Source: an uncultured Bacteroidales bacterium
GTDB lineage: Bacteria > Bacteroidota > Bacteroidia > Bacteroidales > UBA932
Direction of reading: 5' to 3'
NCBI GenBank assembly: GCA_949297365.1
Contig: CASFSL010000030.1
Span: 1-60,928 of the forward strand
DNA: 60,928 nucleotides
Position numbers and translations under genes: made by a program. Below, in pieces: positions 34,445 to 43,285 of the stretch. The notes under the pieces are model-generated. The model worked only from the letters and a program-made list of their open reading frames with translations. It ran no database searches and was not told the DNA's origin. Numbering within the stretch: the stretch's first letter is position 1; each line of letters starts with the position of its first letter.

Positions 34445-35290
34445 ATGAAGATAAGAAGCAAATCCATATCGGCGGCGTTCGTGCTGCTTCTGCTTGTCTC
34501 CGTTCCCGCCCTTACGGCTCAGGATCTGGTGATAGTCCATACCAATGACACCCATTCCCAGATAGAGGAGATACGAGTCGGCCGTGGTGCGGGTGCAGGA
34601 GGCGTACACCGCCGCGCCGAGTATTTTCACCAGGTGATATCGCAGTATGGCCGGGACCGCGTCCTGCTGCTTGATGCCGGAGACTACAACCAGGGCACAC
34701 CGTATTTTACGGTCTTCAAGGGAGACCTGGAGATGGAACTGATGAATGCCCTCGGATACGAGGTGGTGGCCATCGGCAACCATGAGTTTGACAACGGAGT
34801 GGAGGAACTTGCCCGCCGTCTGTCCGGCGCGGACTTCCAGACCGTATGCGCCAACTACGATTTCTCGGGCACGGCCCTGGCTCCGTATGTGAAGCCCTAT
34901 ACCATAGTGTACAAGGCCGGCAGGAAAATCGGTATAATCGGCCTGCTGGCCAATATAAAGTCGTTGGTGGCCAAGCAGAACCGGGAGGGACTCGTCTACA
35001 TCGACCCGTATGAGGCCGCTCAGAAGTGGGCGGACTACCTTAAGAACGAGGAGCACTGCGACCTGGTAATCGCCCTGTCACATCTGGGTTATTCGGGCTA
35101 TCCCAATCAGCGCACGGACATCAACCTGGCCAGGAACACCCGCAACATAGACGTCATCATCGGCGGCCACAGTCACACATTCCTGAAATCCGAGAAGATC
35201 TACCCCAATCTAGACGGTGAGGACGTGATCATCGTCCAGGCCGGAGCTCAGGGCGAATACGTCGGCCGCCTCGACATCACATTCGACTAA
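34445..35290 (+). CDS. metallophosphatase (5'-nucleotidase N-terminal-domain protein)
   Basis: 281 residues with signal peptide (about 1-25, LLVSVPALTAQD). Calcineurin-like metal ligands: HTNDTHSQ, DAGDYNQGT, GNHEFDNG and GGHSHTF. It carries only the catalytic half of a UshA-type nucleotidase; the other half is encoded 4 bases upstream, in reversed order relative to the single-chain enzymes. Likely partner subunits in nucleotide scavenging in the periplasm. Ends 63 bases before copy B of the double-hairpin element. Confidence 0.87.
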   Translation: MKIRSKSISAAFVLLLLVSVPALTAQDLVIVHTNDTHSQIEEIRVGRGAGAGGVHRRAEYFHQVISQYGRDRVLLLDAGDYNQGTPYFTVFKGDLEMELMNALGYEVVAIGNHEFDNGVEELARRLSGADFQTVCANYDFSGTALAPYVKPYTIVYKAGRKIGIIGLLANIKSLVAKQNREGLVYIDPYEAAQKWADYLKNEEHCDLVIALSHLGYSGYPNQRTDINLARNTRNIDVIIGGHSHTFLKSEKIYPNLDGEDVIIVQAGAQGEYVGRLDITFD

Positions 35291-35352
35291 CCCCTCCACC
35301 CTCCTCACATCCCCTACCTCCCCCCACAGAAAGACTCACAGTCTCCCCCTCC

Positions 35353-35512
35353 GGGGAAAGTGCCGGACTTTCCGGCGAAAACGGTTCACTTTCCCCCGCG
35401 TGAGCGTGGTGAAAATCCGGCAACGAGAAAAGACTAGCCGCCCTCGGCTCTAGAGGGAGGGGCCCGCCGCAAAGCGGTGGGAGGGCCTGGTCTTTTCGAC
35501 TGCTGGATTTTC
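35353..35512 (-). repeat. intergenic double-hairpin element, copy B
   Basis: Reverse complement of the element at 21339-21499. Module 2 here is 35353-35396 (GGGGAAAGTG/CACTTTCCCC) and module 1 is 35411-35512 (GAAAATCCGGCA at 35411-35422 and TGCTGGATTTTC at 35501-35512). Both stems are kept, and the inner hairpin loop differs by one base from copy A. Like copy A it lies between convergent units: the nucleotidase pair (plus) and the hydrogenase/phosphatase operon (minus). The remaining 180 bases to 35700 contain no gene I can support. Confidence 0.85.
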
Positions 35513-35699
35513 ATTAAAATGGGCGCAGGTGTACCGGTGTGGCTGGATTTCGGTTCACCTGCGGTGTGCCTGTGGCGTGTGTTAATACCAGACAGGGATA
35601 GGGCGTGTCCAGGGATCAGGAGGTTACGCTGCCAGTAGGCATAGTGTATGTACACGGCAGCAGATAGGAGGGCAGATACGCCTGAGCCGGAAGACCTGA

Positions 35700-36863
35700 C
35701 TAGGCGTAGTGTATGTCCACGACCTTGCCGATGGCCTTGAGACTGGACGCAAGACGCTCAATCAGTTTAAGCTTCAGTGTGGTGTCTATGGGCAGCCCCT
35801 CATGGGCCTTGTTGACACCCTGGCCTACGAAGAAGGTGATGTGGGTGGCATTCTCAAGCAGCATCTGAGCCAGGAGCGAGGCTCCGTCCTGCTTTGTGAA
35901 CATCTTGGGGGTCAAGTCATTGGGCGAAATGTACTTTTCAGTAAGCTCCAACAGGCGGCGCAGTGTTATCACTCCCTCGGTCGTCAGGTCTATCCCGTCG
36001 ATGTGACCGATGGGCGGAACTTCCTTGTCAGGAAAGTCCAGGCTCGTCGTGACCTTCTTGCCCAGGTAGCGGGCCACAATCTGGGAGCTGGTGCCTCCGC
36101 AGACCACTTTCTTGCTGTCGCCCTCCATGAACTTGGCCACGTAGTAGTCGTCGTTCTCCTTGTTGACCGGCGGGCCCACCATCAGGTTGACGTGCAGGGC
36201 CTCGCGCATCTTCAGGGCAGCCACTGTGGTATCGTCGCCCGGCTTATCCATGTACAGGTCGTTGCAGGCGGCGGCCAGGAGCCAGGCCACGCAGCGGGCC
36301 GACATCTCAGGCTTGATATTGCGGTCCATATGCTCCATGATGTCCTTGCGGTCCCAGCCGAAATTGAGCACACGGCCTATGCCGGCGTGTATCGTACCGT
36401 CGGACATGACCATCACGATGTCCCCGTCGCACAGATTGAGTTCCGAATGATACACCTTCTTGCCCAGTACATCGACAGGCTTGCGGTCAAAGTCCACACA
36501 GTGTCCTTCGTGATAATAGACCGCCTGCGGATTGTCGAATTCGAAAAGGTATCCCCTGCCGAAAGCGTCCACGTGTATGACCGAGAAGGTGGAATAGGCC
36601 ACCCCGCGCACCTTGCACACCGGCAGGGTCTGGATCATGGTCTCGATACAGTCCTCGATGGGGATGTTGTTGGAGACCATAGTACAAAGAATCTTCGAGG
36701 AAAGCGTGGAGAGGATGTTGGCCTTCACCCCACTGCCCAACCCATCGGCCAGCACCAGGGTCGTATAGCCGTCCACAGTGACGCTCTCCACCTTGTCTCC
36801 GCAGAGCTCTTCCCCGAACTTGTTCAGGGACACATAGCCGTACTCTATAAACAACTCTTTCAT
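35700..36863 (-). CDS. SpoIIE-type PP2C serine phosphatase
   Basis: 387 residues, no membrane segment. PP2C/SpoIIE fold in residues 1-225: LVLADGLGSGVKANILSTLS with the metal Asp, VMVMSDGTIHAG, and DKPGDDTTVAAL. The C-terminal 160 residues (VVCGGTSSQIVARYLGKKV onward) form a separate conserved region without an assigned activity. It follows the hydrogenase-like gene by 10 bases, and such phosphatases are known neighbours of sensory (group C) [FeFe]-hydrogenases. It is thus the probable output of a redox or H2 signal, acting on a phosphorylated regulator (inference). Confidence 0.82.
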   Translation of the reverse strand: MKELFIEYGYVSLNKFGEELCGDKVESVTVDGYTTLVLADGLGSGVKANILSTLSSKILCTMVSNNIPIEDCIETMIQTLPVCKVRGVAYSTFSVIHVDAFGRGYLFEFDNPQAVYYHEGHCVDFDRKPVDVLGKKVYHSELNLCDGDIVMVMSDGTIHAGIGRVLNFGWDRKDIMEHMDRNIKPEMSARCVAWLLAAACNDLYMDKPGDDTTVAALKMREALHVNLMVGPPVNKENDDYYVAKFMEGDSKKVVCGGTSSQIVARYLGKKVTTSLDFPDKEVPPIGHIDGIDLTTEGVITLRRLLELTEKYISPNDLTPKMFTKQDGASLLAQMLLENATHITFFVGQGVNKAHEGLPIDTTLKLKLIERLASSLKAIGKVVDIHYA

Positions 36864-36873
36864 AGGCAGCGGA

Positions 36874-38628
36874 TTATGACTTTTCTGAGCGTTCCCTCTC
36901 CTCTTCCTCCTGCATCAGGGTCTTCTTCAACTTCAGCAAGGCGACCTTCGTCTCGGCCGTGGTCTCGCCCAGAAGCGAGGCTATCTCCTGCGCCACCCTC
37001 ATCTGCTTCTTGATCACATCGTCGGTGGTCGCCAGGGTCTTCATGCGCATCTTGCCGAGCCTCTCGCTGTAGTGAACCTCGTCGGTGATGTCCTTGAGGA
37101 TGCCGAACAGGGCGTGATTGCCTTTAAGGATGCTGATGGACATCTCCAGATGCCGTTTGGTCTCGGCGACATATACTTTCTTGCGTACATACTGACGGCC
37201 AGAGTTCTGTGCGATGAGGAACTCCGTCGGATTGAAGAAGTCTATGGCCGGCAATCCCTTCAGATTGACAGCGGTAATACCCAGCAGTTCCTTGGCCTTG
37301 CTGTTGATATCCACCACATTCATCTCGCTGTCCAGAACCACGATGCCCTCCGGACTGTTGTGGATAATCTCATAGGACATGGACTCCGCCCTCTCGCGCA
37401 TATAGGGCAGACAGATGTCAATGTCGGCATAGCCGTTGAACACAGCCCATGCCTTCTCCCGGCAGGTAGGATAACCGCACGAACCGCAGTTGAGCTCATC
37501 CTCCAGCTTGAACTTGCCGGTACGGTGCAGTATCTCCTCTATCTGTTCCTGCGTAGGAGTCTTGCTCTTGCCCTCTATCCTGGGATATACCGCAGAAATA
37601 TCGACATCACAAGTCCTGTCCCCGGCCTGCTCACGCGGCAGTGCGGCACATTCTTCCCTGACATATCTCTTCACCTCTACTGCCGCCCGGACCTCCTCTC
37701 CGTCATCCACCATGCTGCAGGGTCCGCTCACACAGGCATTCTCGCACATATTCATCTCGAAGAACACCCCGGACACCTTGTCGATGTTCTCAAGAGTATT
37801 CACGCAGTTCTGCGGCCCGTCCACCGCGACGTAATCGTAACCAGACGGACGGCTCTCGAACGAATGGATGATACCGCGGCGTATCGGGTAGGACTTGCTC
37901 CTGTTGGCGACTCCGTCTCCCGTAATACCGGTGCATGAGAATGACTCGAACTCATCCACCGCATCCGGCAGGGGAAATGTGATGCCCCGTTCTATCATGA
38001 AACGCCGCAGGTCCTCGAACGTCAGCACTCCGCTGACCAGACCGCTCTCCCGTGCCTCCCGCTTCTTGGCGATACAAGGCCCTATAAAGACCACCTTGCA
38101 TCCGGGGAAACGCTGTCGGAGCATCTTCGCATGGGCTATCATGGGAGAATCTACCGGAGCCAGGTATTTCAGGGCATTGGGGTGATACTCCTGTATAAGA
38201 CGGCACAAAGCCGGACAGGCGGAGGTAATGAAGTTGGGGAAATCCCCTGAAGCCATACACCTGGCATACTCCTTAGTCACCGCGTTTGCACCCACTGCAG
38301 TCTCCTCCGCATACGCGAAACCCAGTTTGTAGAGCACTGTCTCCATCTGCGCGAAATTCTTCAGACGGAAAGACGATATAAACGACGGGGCGACGCTCGC
38401 AACGACCTTGTCATTATCCAGGAGCAGACTGTCCACCTCATCCTTCTCGCTGTGGACTATCTTGGCATTCTGCGGACATACCACCGTGCAGCGGCCGCAG
38501 AGGATACACCGTTCCTTGATGATCTGCGCCTGGTGATCCTTGACTTCGATCGCCTTCACCGGACACTCCCTGAGGCATTTATAACAGTCCTTGCAACGGG
38601 CTTTCTTGAACTCGAGGTATTCTTTCAT
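36874..38628 (-). CDS. sensory-type [FeFe]-hydrogenase with PAS domain
   Basis: The start at 38628 (MKEYLEFKKARCKDCYKC) is preferred; a longer frame to 38739 adds a stretch without homology. 584 residues. Two [4Fe-4S] sites at 12-51 (CKDCYKCLRECP, CILCGRCTVVCP). The H-cluster domain follows with L1 TSACP (135-139), L2 GPCIAKK (183-189) and L3 with Cys 295, 299 and 304 in NMCENACVSGPC. The first L1 Cys, proton-relay residue of catalytic enzymes, is Ala, and L2 Met is Gly, as in group C sensory hydrogenases. Another Fe-S motif CGSCGYPTC (381-389) precedes a PAS domain (about 420-530) and a helical tail. Probably a cytosolic H2/redox sensor feeding the adjacent phosphatase. Confidence 0.85.
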   Translation of the reverse strand: MKEYLEFKKARCKDCYKCLRECPVKAIEVKDHQAQIIKERCILCGRCTVVCPQNAKIVHSEKDEVDSLLLDNDKVVASVAPSFISSFRLKNFAQMETVLYKLGFAYAEETAVGANAVTKEYARCMASGDFPNFITSACPALCRLIQEYHPNALKYLAPVDSPMIAHAKMLRQRFPGCKVVFIGPCIAKKREARESGLVSGVLTFEDLRRFMIERGITFPLPDAVDEFESFSCTGITGDGVANRSKSYPIRRGIIHSFESRPSGYDYVAVDGPQNCVNTLENIDKVSGVFFEMNMCENACVSGPCSMVDDGEEVRAAVEVKRYVREECAALPREQAGDRTCDVDISAVYPRIEGKSKTPTQEQIEEILHRTGKFKLEDELNCGSCGYPTCREKAWAVFNGYADIDICLPYMRERAESMSYEIIHNSPEGIVVLDSEMNVVDINSKAKELLGITAVNLKGLPAIDFFNPTEFLIAQNSGRQYVRKKVYVAETKRHLEMSISILKGNHALFGILKDITDEVHYSERLGKMRMKTLATTDDVIKKQMRVAQEIASLLGETTAETKVALLKLKKTLMQEEEERERSEKS

Positions 38629-38650
38629 AAGTCTGGTATTATATTGTCTT

Positions 38651-38935
38651 TTATTGTTCTGGTGCCGGCAGGCCCAGCTTAGGATAGACTTCACTGAGGA
38701 ACTTCTGCTCCACATTGTCCTTATTGACTCCCCGGACAAACACGTCCTCGGAGCCGTCCAGGGACTCCTCCGCCCTCATCACCACTCCGTCCGCACACTG
38801 TCCGAAACAGAAACTGGCCTGAAGCTCCACCAGCTCCTCCACATCGTATTTGCGCAGCATCTCCCTCATACCCTGGACTACATCGTAGGAGCCTTTCAGG
38901 TGGCACGAGCTGCCTATGCATATCTTCACTATCAT
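38651..38935 (-). CDS. thioredoxin-like [2Fe-2S] ferredoxin protein
   Basis: 94 residues. NuoE/HydC-like fold with CIGSSCHLKG near residue 6 and SFCFGQCADG near 43, four Cys that bind a [2Fe-2S] cluster. It overlaps the upstream aminopeptidase stop by 4 bases and is 22 bases before the hydrogenase gene. Probably the electron-transfer partner of that sensory hydrogenase. Confidence 0.85.
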   Translation of the reverse strand: MIVKICIGSSCHLKGSYDVVQGMREMLRKYDVEELVELQASFCFGQCADGVVMRAEESLDGSEDVFVRGVNKDNVEQKFLSEVYPKLGLPAPEQ

Positions 38936-40320
38936 CGCATCGCCTCCACTTCATCAGCCGTTATGGGCAGGTACTTGCCCAGACGGCGGTTGCCGTTGTC
39001 CAGTATCAGGTAATCCCGCTCGATCCTGAAGCCGCCGAAATCCCGGAACTTCTCTATCTCGTCATAGTTGAGGAAGTCCTTGAACTTGCCGGAGCTCTTC
39101 CACAAGTCAATCAGTTCGGGGATAAAATATACTCCCGGCTCAATGGTCAGCACATAACCGGGCTCCAGCTCCCTGGCCAGACGCAGGGACTTAAGGCCGA
39201 ACTTGGTGCTGCGGGGACGGCCGTCGTATCCCACCCAGGCCTCTCCGAGAGCTTCCATATCGTGTACGTCCAGACCGAGCATATGTCCGAGGCCGTTGGG
39301 AAAGAACAGGGCATGGGCCCCTTCCTGCACCGCCTCATGGACATTGCCTTTCATCAGTCCTATGCTCTTAAGATCCTCCGCCAGCACTTCCGACGCCCTC
39401 ATGTGTACATCGACAAAAGGTACTCCGGGCCTGAGGGCCTCCACCGCGGCAGTATGGGCGTGAAGCACTATGTCGTATATCATCCTCTGGCGGTCGGTGA
39501 AACGCTTGCCCACAGGAGCGGTGGCGGATATGTCACCTGCATAGTGCATCCTGTTCTCGGCTCCGGCATTGAGCAGGAAAAGGTCTCCCTCCTGCATGAT
39601 ATTGCCGTACCAGTGATTGTTCAGTATCTGTCCATCCACCGTAGCGATGACGGGGAACGCCATACCGCGGCCCTTTCTGAGCGCGATGCCGGTTACGACG
39701 GAGACCACCTCCGCCTCGGACATACCCGGATGAATCATGCTTATCATGGCGAGGTTCATGTCAGAGGAGATATTGACGGCATCCTCTATCTGCATCACCT
39801 CCTCCGGTGACTTATGGCTTCTGAGATTTATCACCGCCTTGACAAACGGTATGGAGACGCTTTCGTCGAACGCCCTTCCCGGCAGTCCGGTCAGGTTGAA
39901 CATCTTCACATAGTGCCGTCCTCTGTAAGGAGGCAGGAAATGCACCATACGGCCCTTGCCCTCCGCCTTCATGAGCAGGGACCTGAGCTCGTCCATGGAG
40001 CCTGTATGCTCTACTCCCGCCTTGGAGCACAGCTCCTTTACGGGCAGGCTTCCCTTCCAGACTATATTGTCTATGGTGAGTTCGTCCGTATACACGGACA
40101 CCTTGCCGTCCTCCATGTCTATCAGTGCGGCAAGGCCGGGGAAATCAAGACCGAAGAAATACAGGAACGTAGAATCCTGACGGAAAGGATAGGGGTTGTC
40201 GGCATAGTTCATGCCGGACTCGTCATTGCCCAGAAAGAGCAGAAGTCCGGACTGACGGAGCTTTTTCATCTCTCCTATGAGAGCTGTTCTCCTGTCGATA
40301 TAAGTCTCTTTTGCAAACAT
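38932..40320 (-). CDS. Xaa-Pro aminopeptidase family protein (M24B)
   Basis: Start at 40320 (MFAKETYIDRRTALIGEMKK), the usual N-terminus; the in-frame start at 40398 lies upstream of the promoter. 463 residues: aminopeptidase P N-terminal domain (about 1-150) and pita-bread catalytic domain. Metal-binding sites are visible at AGDISATAP (Asp), GHMLGLDVHD (His), TIEPGVYF (Glu) and GGFRIERD (Glu). The first ligand position, usually Asp in DAG, reads Asn (LLNAGAE; codon AAT), which could weaken or alter metal binding. It removes N-terminal residues before proline in the cytosol. First gene of the four-gene unit leading to the hydrogenase; no obvious functional link. Confidence 0.87.
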   Translation of the reverse strand: MFAKETYIDRRTALIGEMKKLRQSGLLLFLGNDESGMNYADNPYPFRQDSTFLYFFGLDFPGLAALIDMEDGKVSVYTDELTIDNIVWKGSLPVKELCSKAGVEHTGSMDELRSLLMKAEGKGRMVHFLPPYRGRHYVKMFNLTGLPGRAFDESVSIPFVKAVINLRSHKSPEEVMQIEDAVNISSDMNLAMISMIHPGMSEAEVVSVVTGIALRKGRGMAFPVIATVDGQILNNHWYGNIMQEGDLFLLNAGAENRMHYAGDISATAPVGKRFTDRQRMIYDIVLHAHTAAVEALRPGVPFVDVHMRASEVLAEDLKSIGLMKGNVHEAVQEGAHALFFPNGLGHMLGLDVHDMEALGEAWVGYDGRPRSTKFGLKSLRLARELEPGYVLTIEPGVYFIPELIDLWKSSGKFKDFLNYDEIEKFRDFGGFRIERDYLILDNGNRRLGKYLPITADEVEAMR

Positions 40321-40347
40321 GGCTGAGGTTTTATCAGGTTTTGACTT

Positions 40348-40355
40348 CAAATTTA
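40348..40355 (-). promoter_or_regulatory. -7 promoter element of the pepP-hydrogenase operon
   Basis: On the minus strand it reads TAAATTTG (TAnnTTTG). Predicted leader about 20-25 bases before the ATG at 40320. Confidence 0.5.
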
Positions 40356-40419
40356 AAAAAATTATTCTCAAAGGCCAACAATTATTTATCACTTCCACAC
40401 CGCGAGACTTATTATCTTT

Positions 40420-40427
40420 TATCTTTG
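40420..40427 (+). promoter_or_regulatory. -7 promoter element of the DPP IV gene
   Basis: TATCTTTG matches TAnnTTTG; leader of about 20 bases to the ATG at 40453. Confidence 0.55.
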
Positions 40428-40452
40428 TGCGCGCATATTAAACACCGTATAG

Positions 40453-42681
40453 ATGAAACACATTATAGCTATCTCACTGTCCTGCTTACTCGCAGTCACA
40501 TTCTCCGCCTCCGCTCAGGACGGCATGCTCACCCTTGAGGACATCTACAGAGACCACGTATATGCCGCCAAGGGCATCAGTGCATTCAGATGGGCCGATG
40601 ACGGTCACTCATTCCTGACCCTGGAGACAGACTCGGTGACCGGAGGGCAGAATCTGGTCATCAACGACATCAGAACCGGAGAAAAGACCGTCGCCACAGC
40701 CGCGTCCGAGCTCATACCCGAGGGGAAGGACACGCCCCTGCGCATCGACGGATACAGCTGGTCCGACGACCGCTCCATGCTTCTGATATACACTGACGCC
40801 GAGCGCGTATGGAGAACCGCGAAAAGAGGCAACTACTGGCTCTACATACCGGCATCCGGAGAGCTGCGCCGTCTCGGACGTGACGACTTCGAGCCGTCAT
40901 GGATGCAGTTCGCCAAGTTCTCTCCCGACGGGACAATGATCGCCTACGTATATAAGAACAACCTGTTCGTGGAAAGCCTCGCCGACGGCTCCGTGCGCCG
41001 GCTGACATCCGACGGAAGCGACGAGATCATCAACGGACAGTTCGACTGGGTCTACGAGGAGGAGCTCCACCAGCAGGACGGCTGGCGCTGGAGCCCTGAC
41101 AGCCGGAGCATCGCCTACTGGCAGTTCGACACCAGAGGCACCGGCACATTCTACATGATAGACAACATCGACTCCATATACTCAACCGTCATTCCCCTGC
41201 CCTATCCCAAAGCCGGCACCGCCAACTCTGCCGCCCGCATCGGTGTAGTGGACGTAGACGGGGAGTCCGGCACCCGCTGGTTCGAATTTGAGGGCGACCC
41301 CAGAGAGCACTACCTGGCCCGCATGGAGTTCGTACCCGGCACCGGCAGACTGATGATCCAGAGACTCAACCGCGAGCAGAACACCGACATGGTCTACTAC
41401 GGCGATATCCGCACCATGGAGCTAACGCCCGTGCTCACCGAGACTGACGAGGCCTTCCTGGACGTACACGACGACATAGTATGGCTTGAGGACGGCAAGT
41501 ACTTCACCTGGACCAGTGAGCGGGACGGATGGAGACATCTGTACAGGATATCCGAAGACGGGAGCACAGCCACCCTCATCACCAAAGGAGACTTTGATGT
41601 AGTCAGTGTTGTCAGGATAGATCCGGAAAACGGCTGGGTATACTATATCGCCTCCCCGGACAGCCCGGTGGACAGGTATCTCTACCGCAGCCGCCTGAAC
41701 GGCCGTGGCAAGACCGAGCGGATTACTCCAGCCGACGCGCCCGCGGGCCATCACGGCTACATGATATCCCCCGATGCCAAGTACGCCATGCACACCTTCA
41801 GCAACAGCGAGACCCCGACCGCTTATGAGATAGTCACACTTCCCGGGCACAAGACCGTCCGCACCCTGGAGGACAACCATGAGCTGGCTGACAGATTCGC
41901 CGCCGTCAATCCGGGCCCCAAGGAATTCTTCAAAGTGGACATAGGTGACATAGTACTGGACGGATGGATGATCAAGCCCGCTGATTTTGACTCCACTGCC
42001 ACATATCCGGTCATCTTCTACATATACGGCGAGCCCTGGCAGTCTACAGTCCAGAACACATGGAGCGGAGGCGACCTGTGGAGCCGTTTCCTGGCTCAGG
42101 AAGGGTACATCGTCATGAGCATCGATCCGCGCGGTGTGGCCACACCCAGAGGCCGCGAGTGGCGCAAATGCGTACACGGCAAGGTAGGCATCATACCCCC
42201 GGCCGACCACGCCGCCGCAGTGACCAGACTGCTGCAGACATACAGTTTCATGGACCCGGCCCGTATCGGCATCTGGGGCTGGAGCGGCGGCGGCTCATCC
42301 ACCGCGCACCTGATGTTCAAATATCCCGACATCTACTCTACGGGCATAGCCGTGGCCGGAGTCTACTCGCAGTACCTGTACGACACCATCTATCAGGAAA
42401 GATACATGGGCCTGCCCTCTGCCAATCCCCAGGGATTCCATGACGGCTCGCCCATCAACTTCGCATCCGGACTGAAAGGCGACCTGCTGCTGATACACGG
42501 CACAGGTGACGACAACGTCCACTACCAGAGCTGCGAGATGCTGGTCAACGAGCTCATCCGCCAGAACAAGATGTTCGACATGCTCTCCTACCCCATGCGC
42601 TCGCACAGCATCAACGAGAGGGAGAACACCACCTATCATCTCTATCAGTATATGTTCAGATACTGGGAGGAGCACCTGTAA
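40453..42681 (+). CDS. dipeptidyl peptidase IV-type S9 prolyl peptidase
   Basis: 742 residues with signal peptide (about 1-21, TFSASAQD). Eight-bladed propeller region DPPIV_N (about 80-480), including the FDWVYEEEL motif that holds the substrate amino terminus. The C-terminal alpha/beta hydrolase (about 490-742) has Ser in GWSGGG, Asp in GTGDDNVH and His in MRSHSI. It cleaves X-Pro dipeptides from peptides in the periplasm or on the cell surface, a main peptide-use route of these bacteria. Single gene with its own promoter; next gene starts 27 bases later. Confidence 0.92.
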   Translation: MKHIIAISLSCLLAVTFSASAQDGMLTLEDIYRDHVYAAKGISAFRWADDGHSFLTLETDSVTGGQNLVINDIRTGEKTVATAASELIPEGKDTPLRIDGYSWSDDRSMLLIYTDAERVWRTAKRGNYWLYIPASGELRRLGRDDFEPSWMQFAKFSPDGTMIAYVYKNNLFVESLADGSVRRLTSDGSDEIINGQFDWVYEEELHQQDGWRWSPDSRSIAYWQFDTRGTGTFYMIDNIDSIYSTVIPLPYPKAGTANSAARIGVVDVDGESGTRWFEFEGDPREHYLARMEFVPGTGRLMIQRLNREQNTDMVYYGDIRTMELTPVLTETDEAFLDVHDDIVWLEDGKYFTWTSERDGWRHLYRISEDGSTATLITKGDFDVVSVVRIDPENGWVYYIASPDSPVDRYLYRSRLNGRGKTERITPADAPAGHHGYMISPDAKYAMHTFSNSETPTAYEIVTLPGHKTVRTLEDNHELADRFAAVNPGPKEFFKVDIGDIVLDGWMIKPADFDSTATYPVIFYIYGEPWQSTVQNTWSGGDLWSRFLAQEGYIVMSIDPRGVATPRGREWRKCVHGKVGIIPPADHAAAVTRLLQTYSFMDPARIGIWGWSGGGSSTAHLMFKYPDIYSTGIAVAGVYSQYLYDTIYQERYMGLPSANPQGFHDGSPINFASGLKGDLLLIHGTGDDNVHYQSCEMLVNELIRQNKMFDMLSYPMRSHSINERENTTYHLYQYMFRYWEEHL

Positions 42682-42708
42682 AATCGCGTCATAACGGCAA
42701 TCAATGAT

Positions 42709-43047
42709 ATGAATGATTTTTTCAAATATGTGGAATGTGCGGTGACAGTGTGCGACACTGAGTGCGTAATCGTATACCAGAACGAAAAGTCCGTGGCTGT
42801 CAATGGAGACATGCGCGGCAAGTGCATGCTGCCCTGCCACAACGACCGCTCCCACGGCATCATCGGCCGCATCCTCACGGAAGGTATAACCAACTCCTAT
42901 ACCATAAGTAAGAAAGGCCAGCGCAAGCTCATCCACCAGACCCCCTGGTACCAGGAGGCTCCCGACGGCTCCGGCAGAATCATAGCCGGCATCATCGAGC
43001 TGTCCATCGTCATCCCCGACCGGATGCCCCACTACGACCGCGGCTGA
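42709..43047 (+). CDS. small stand-alone PAS-domain protein
   Basis: 112 residues, no signal peptide or output domain. The PAS fold is suggested by the front ECAVTVCDTECVIVYQNEKS, the central KCMLPCHNDRSHGIIGRILT helix region, and the last strands KLIHQTPWY and AGIIELSIVIPD. Six Cys and the Cys-His pair in PCHNDRSH could bind a ligand or metal (inference). Without an effector it may act by protein contact. 27 bases after the DPP IV gene. Confidence 0.7.
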   Translation: MNDFFKYVECAVTVCDTECVIVYQNEKSVAVNGDMRGKCMLPCHNDRSHGIIGRILTEGITNSYTISKKGQRKLIHQTPWYQEAPDGSGRIIAGIIELSIVIPDRMPHYDRG

Positions 43048-43063
43048 ATCAGAAAATAATCCA

Positions 43064-43071
43064 TATCTTTG
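43064..43071 (+). promoter_or_regulatory. -7 promoter element ahead of candidate RNA 1
   Basis: TATCTTTG matches TAnnTTTG, 17 bases after the PAS gene stop. Predicted start near 43075, just before the outer stem of the first candidate RNA. Confidence 0.45.
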
Positions 43072-43083
43072 TCGGTCAATACT

Positions 43084-43232
43084 CCAAGAGTGTTGTACGT
43101 ATGAAAATATTTTCATACCTTTGCCCGCATTGAGAAATCAACGGACATATTGAAAGTGTTTTCGCACTGTCCTTCTAAGAGAATGTGGCAATTTTCAGAC
43201 ACGAGGACAACGGACAACACTCTTTCTTGTTT
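43084..43232 (+). ncRNA. candidate structured RNA 1
   Basis: AAGAGTGTTGT (43086-43096) is perfectly complementary to ACAACACTCTT (43214-43224), an 11-bp closing stem followed by the U-rich TCTTGTTT. Inside lie the perfect 20-base palindrome GTATGAAAATATTTTCATAC (43099-43118) and a hairpin GGAC...AGTGttttcgCACTGTCC (43143-43172). No open frame fits. The long perfect closing stem 117 bases apart is unlikely by chance. A second TAnnTTTG (TACCTTTG, 43116-43123) falls inside, so part of this could instead be a regulated promoter with the palindrome as operator. No known Rfam family recognised. Confidence 0.4.
43116..43123 (+). promoter_or_regulatory. alternative promoter with palindromic operator
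   Basis: TACCTTTG matches TAnnTTTG, with GTTGTACG about 24 bases upstream at the -33 position. The spacer is almost filled by the palindrome GTATGAAAAT/ATTTTCATAC (43099-43118), the classic place for a repressor dimer. It is the competing reading of the region called candidate RNA 1. Confidence 0.4.
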
Positions 43233-43285
43233 AGATACATCATCCTATTCACGGCAATATCCGTGCCCGTGAATCGTTGCATCTA

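Noticed and set aside
34046-35056. A 336-codon minus-strand frame over the nucleotidase genes
   Set aside because: Antisense shadow of two well-recognised genes with signal peptides and metal motifs.
35709-37013. A 434-codon plus-strand frame opposite the SpoIIE phosphatase
   Set aside because: Antisense shadow: the minus frame carries the PP2C motifs and fits the operon.
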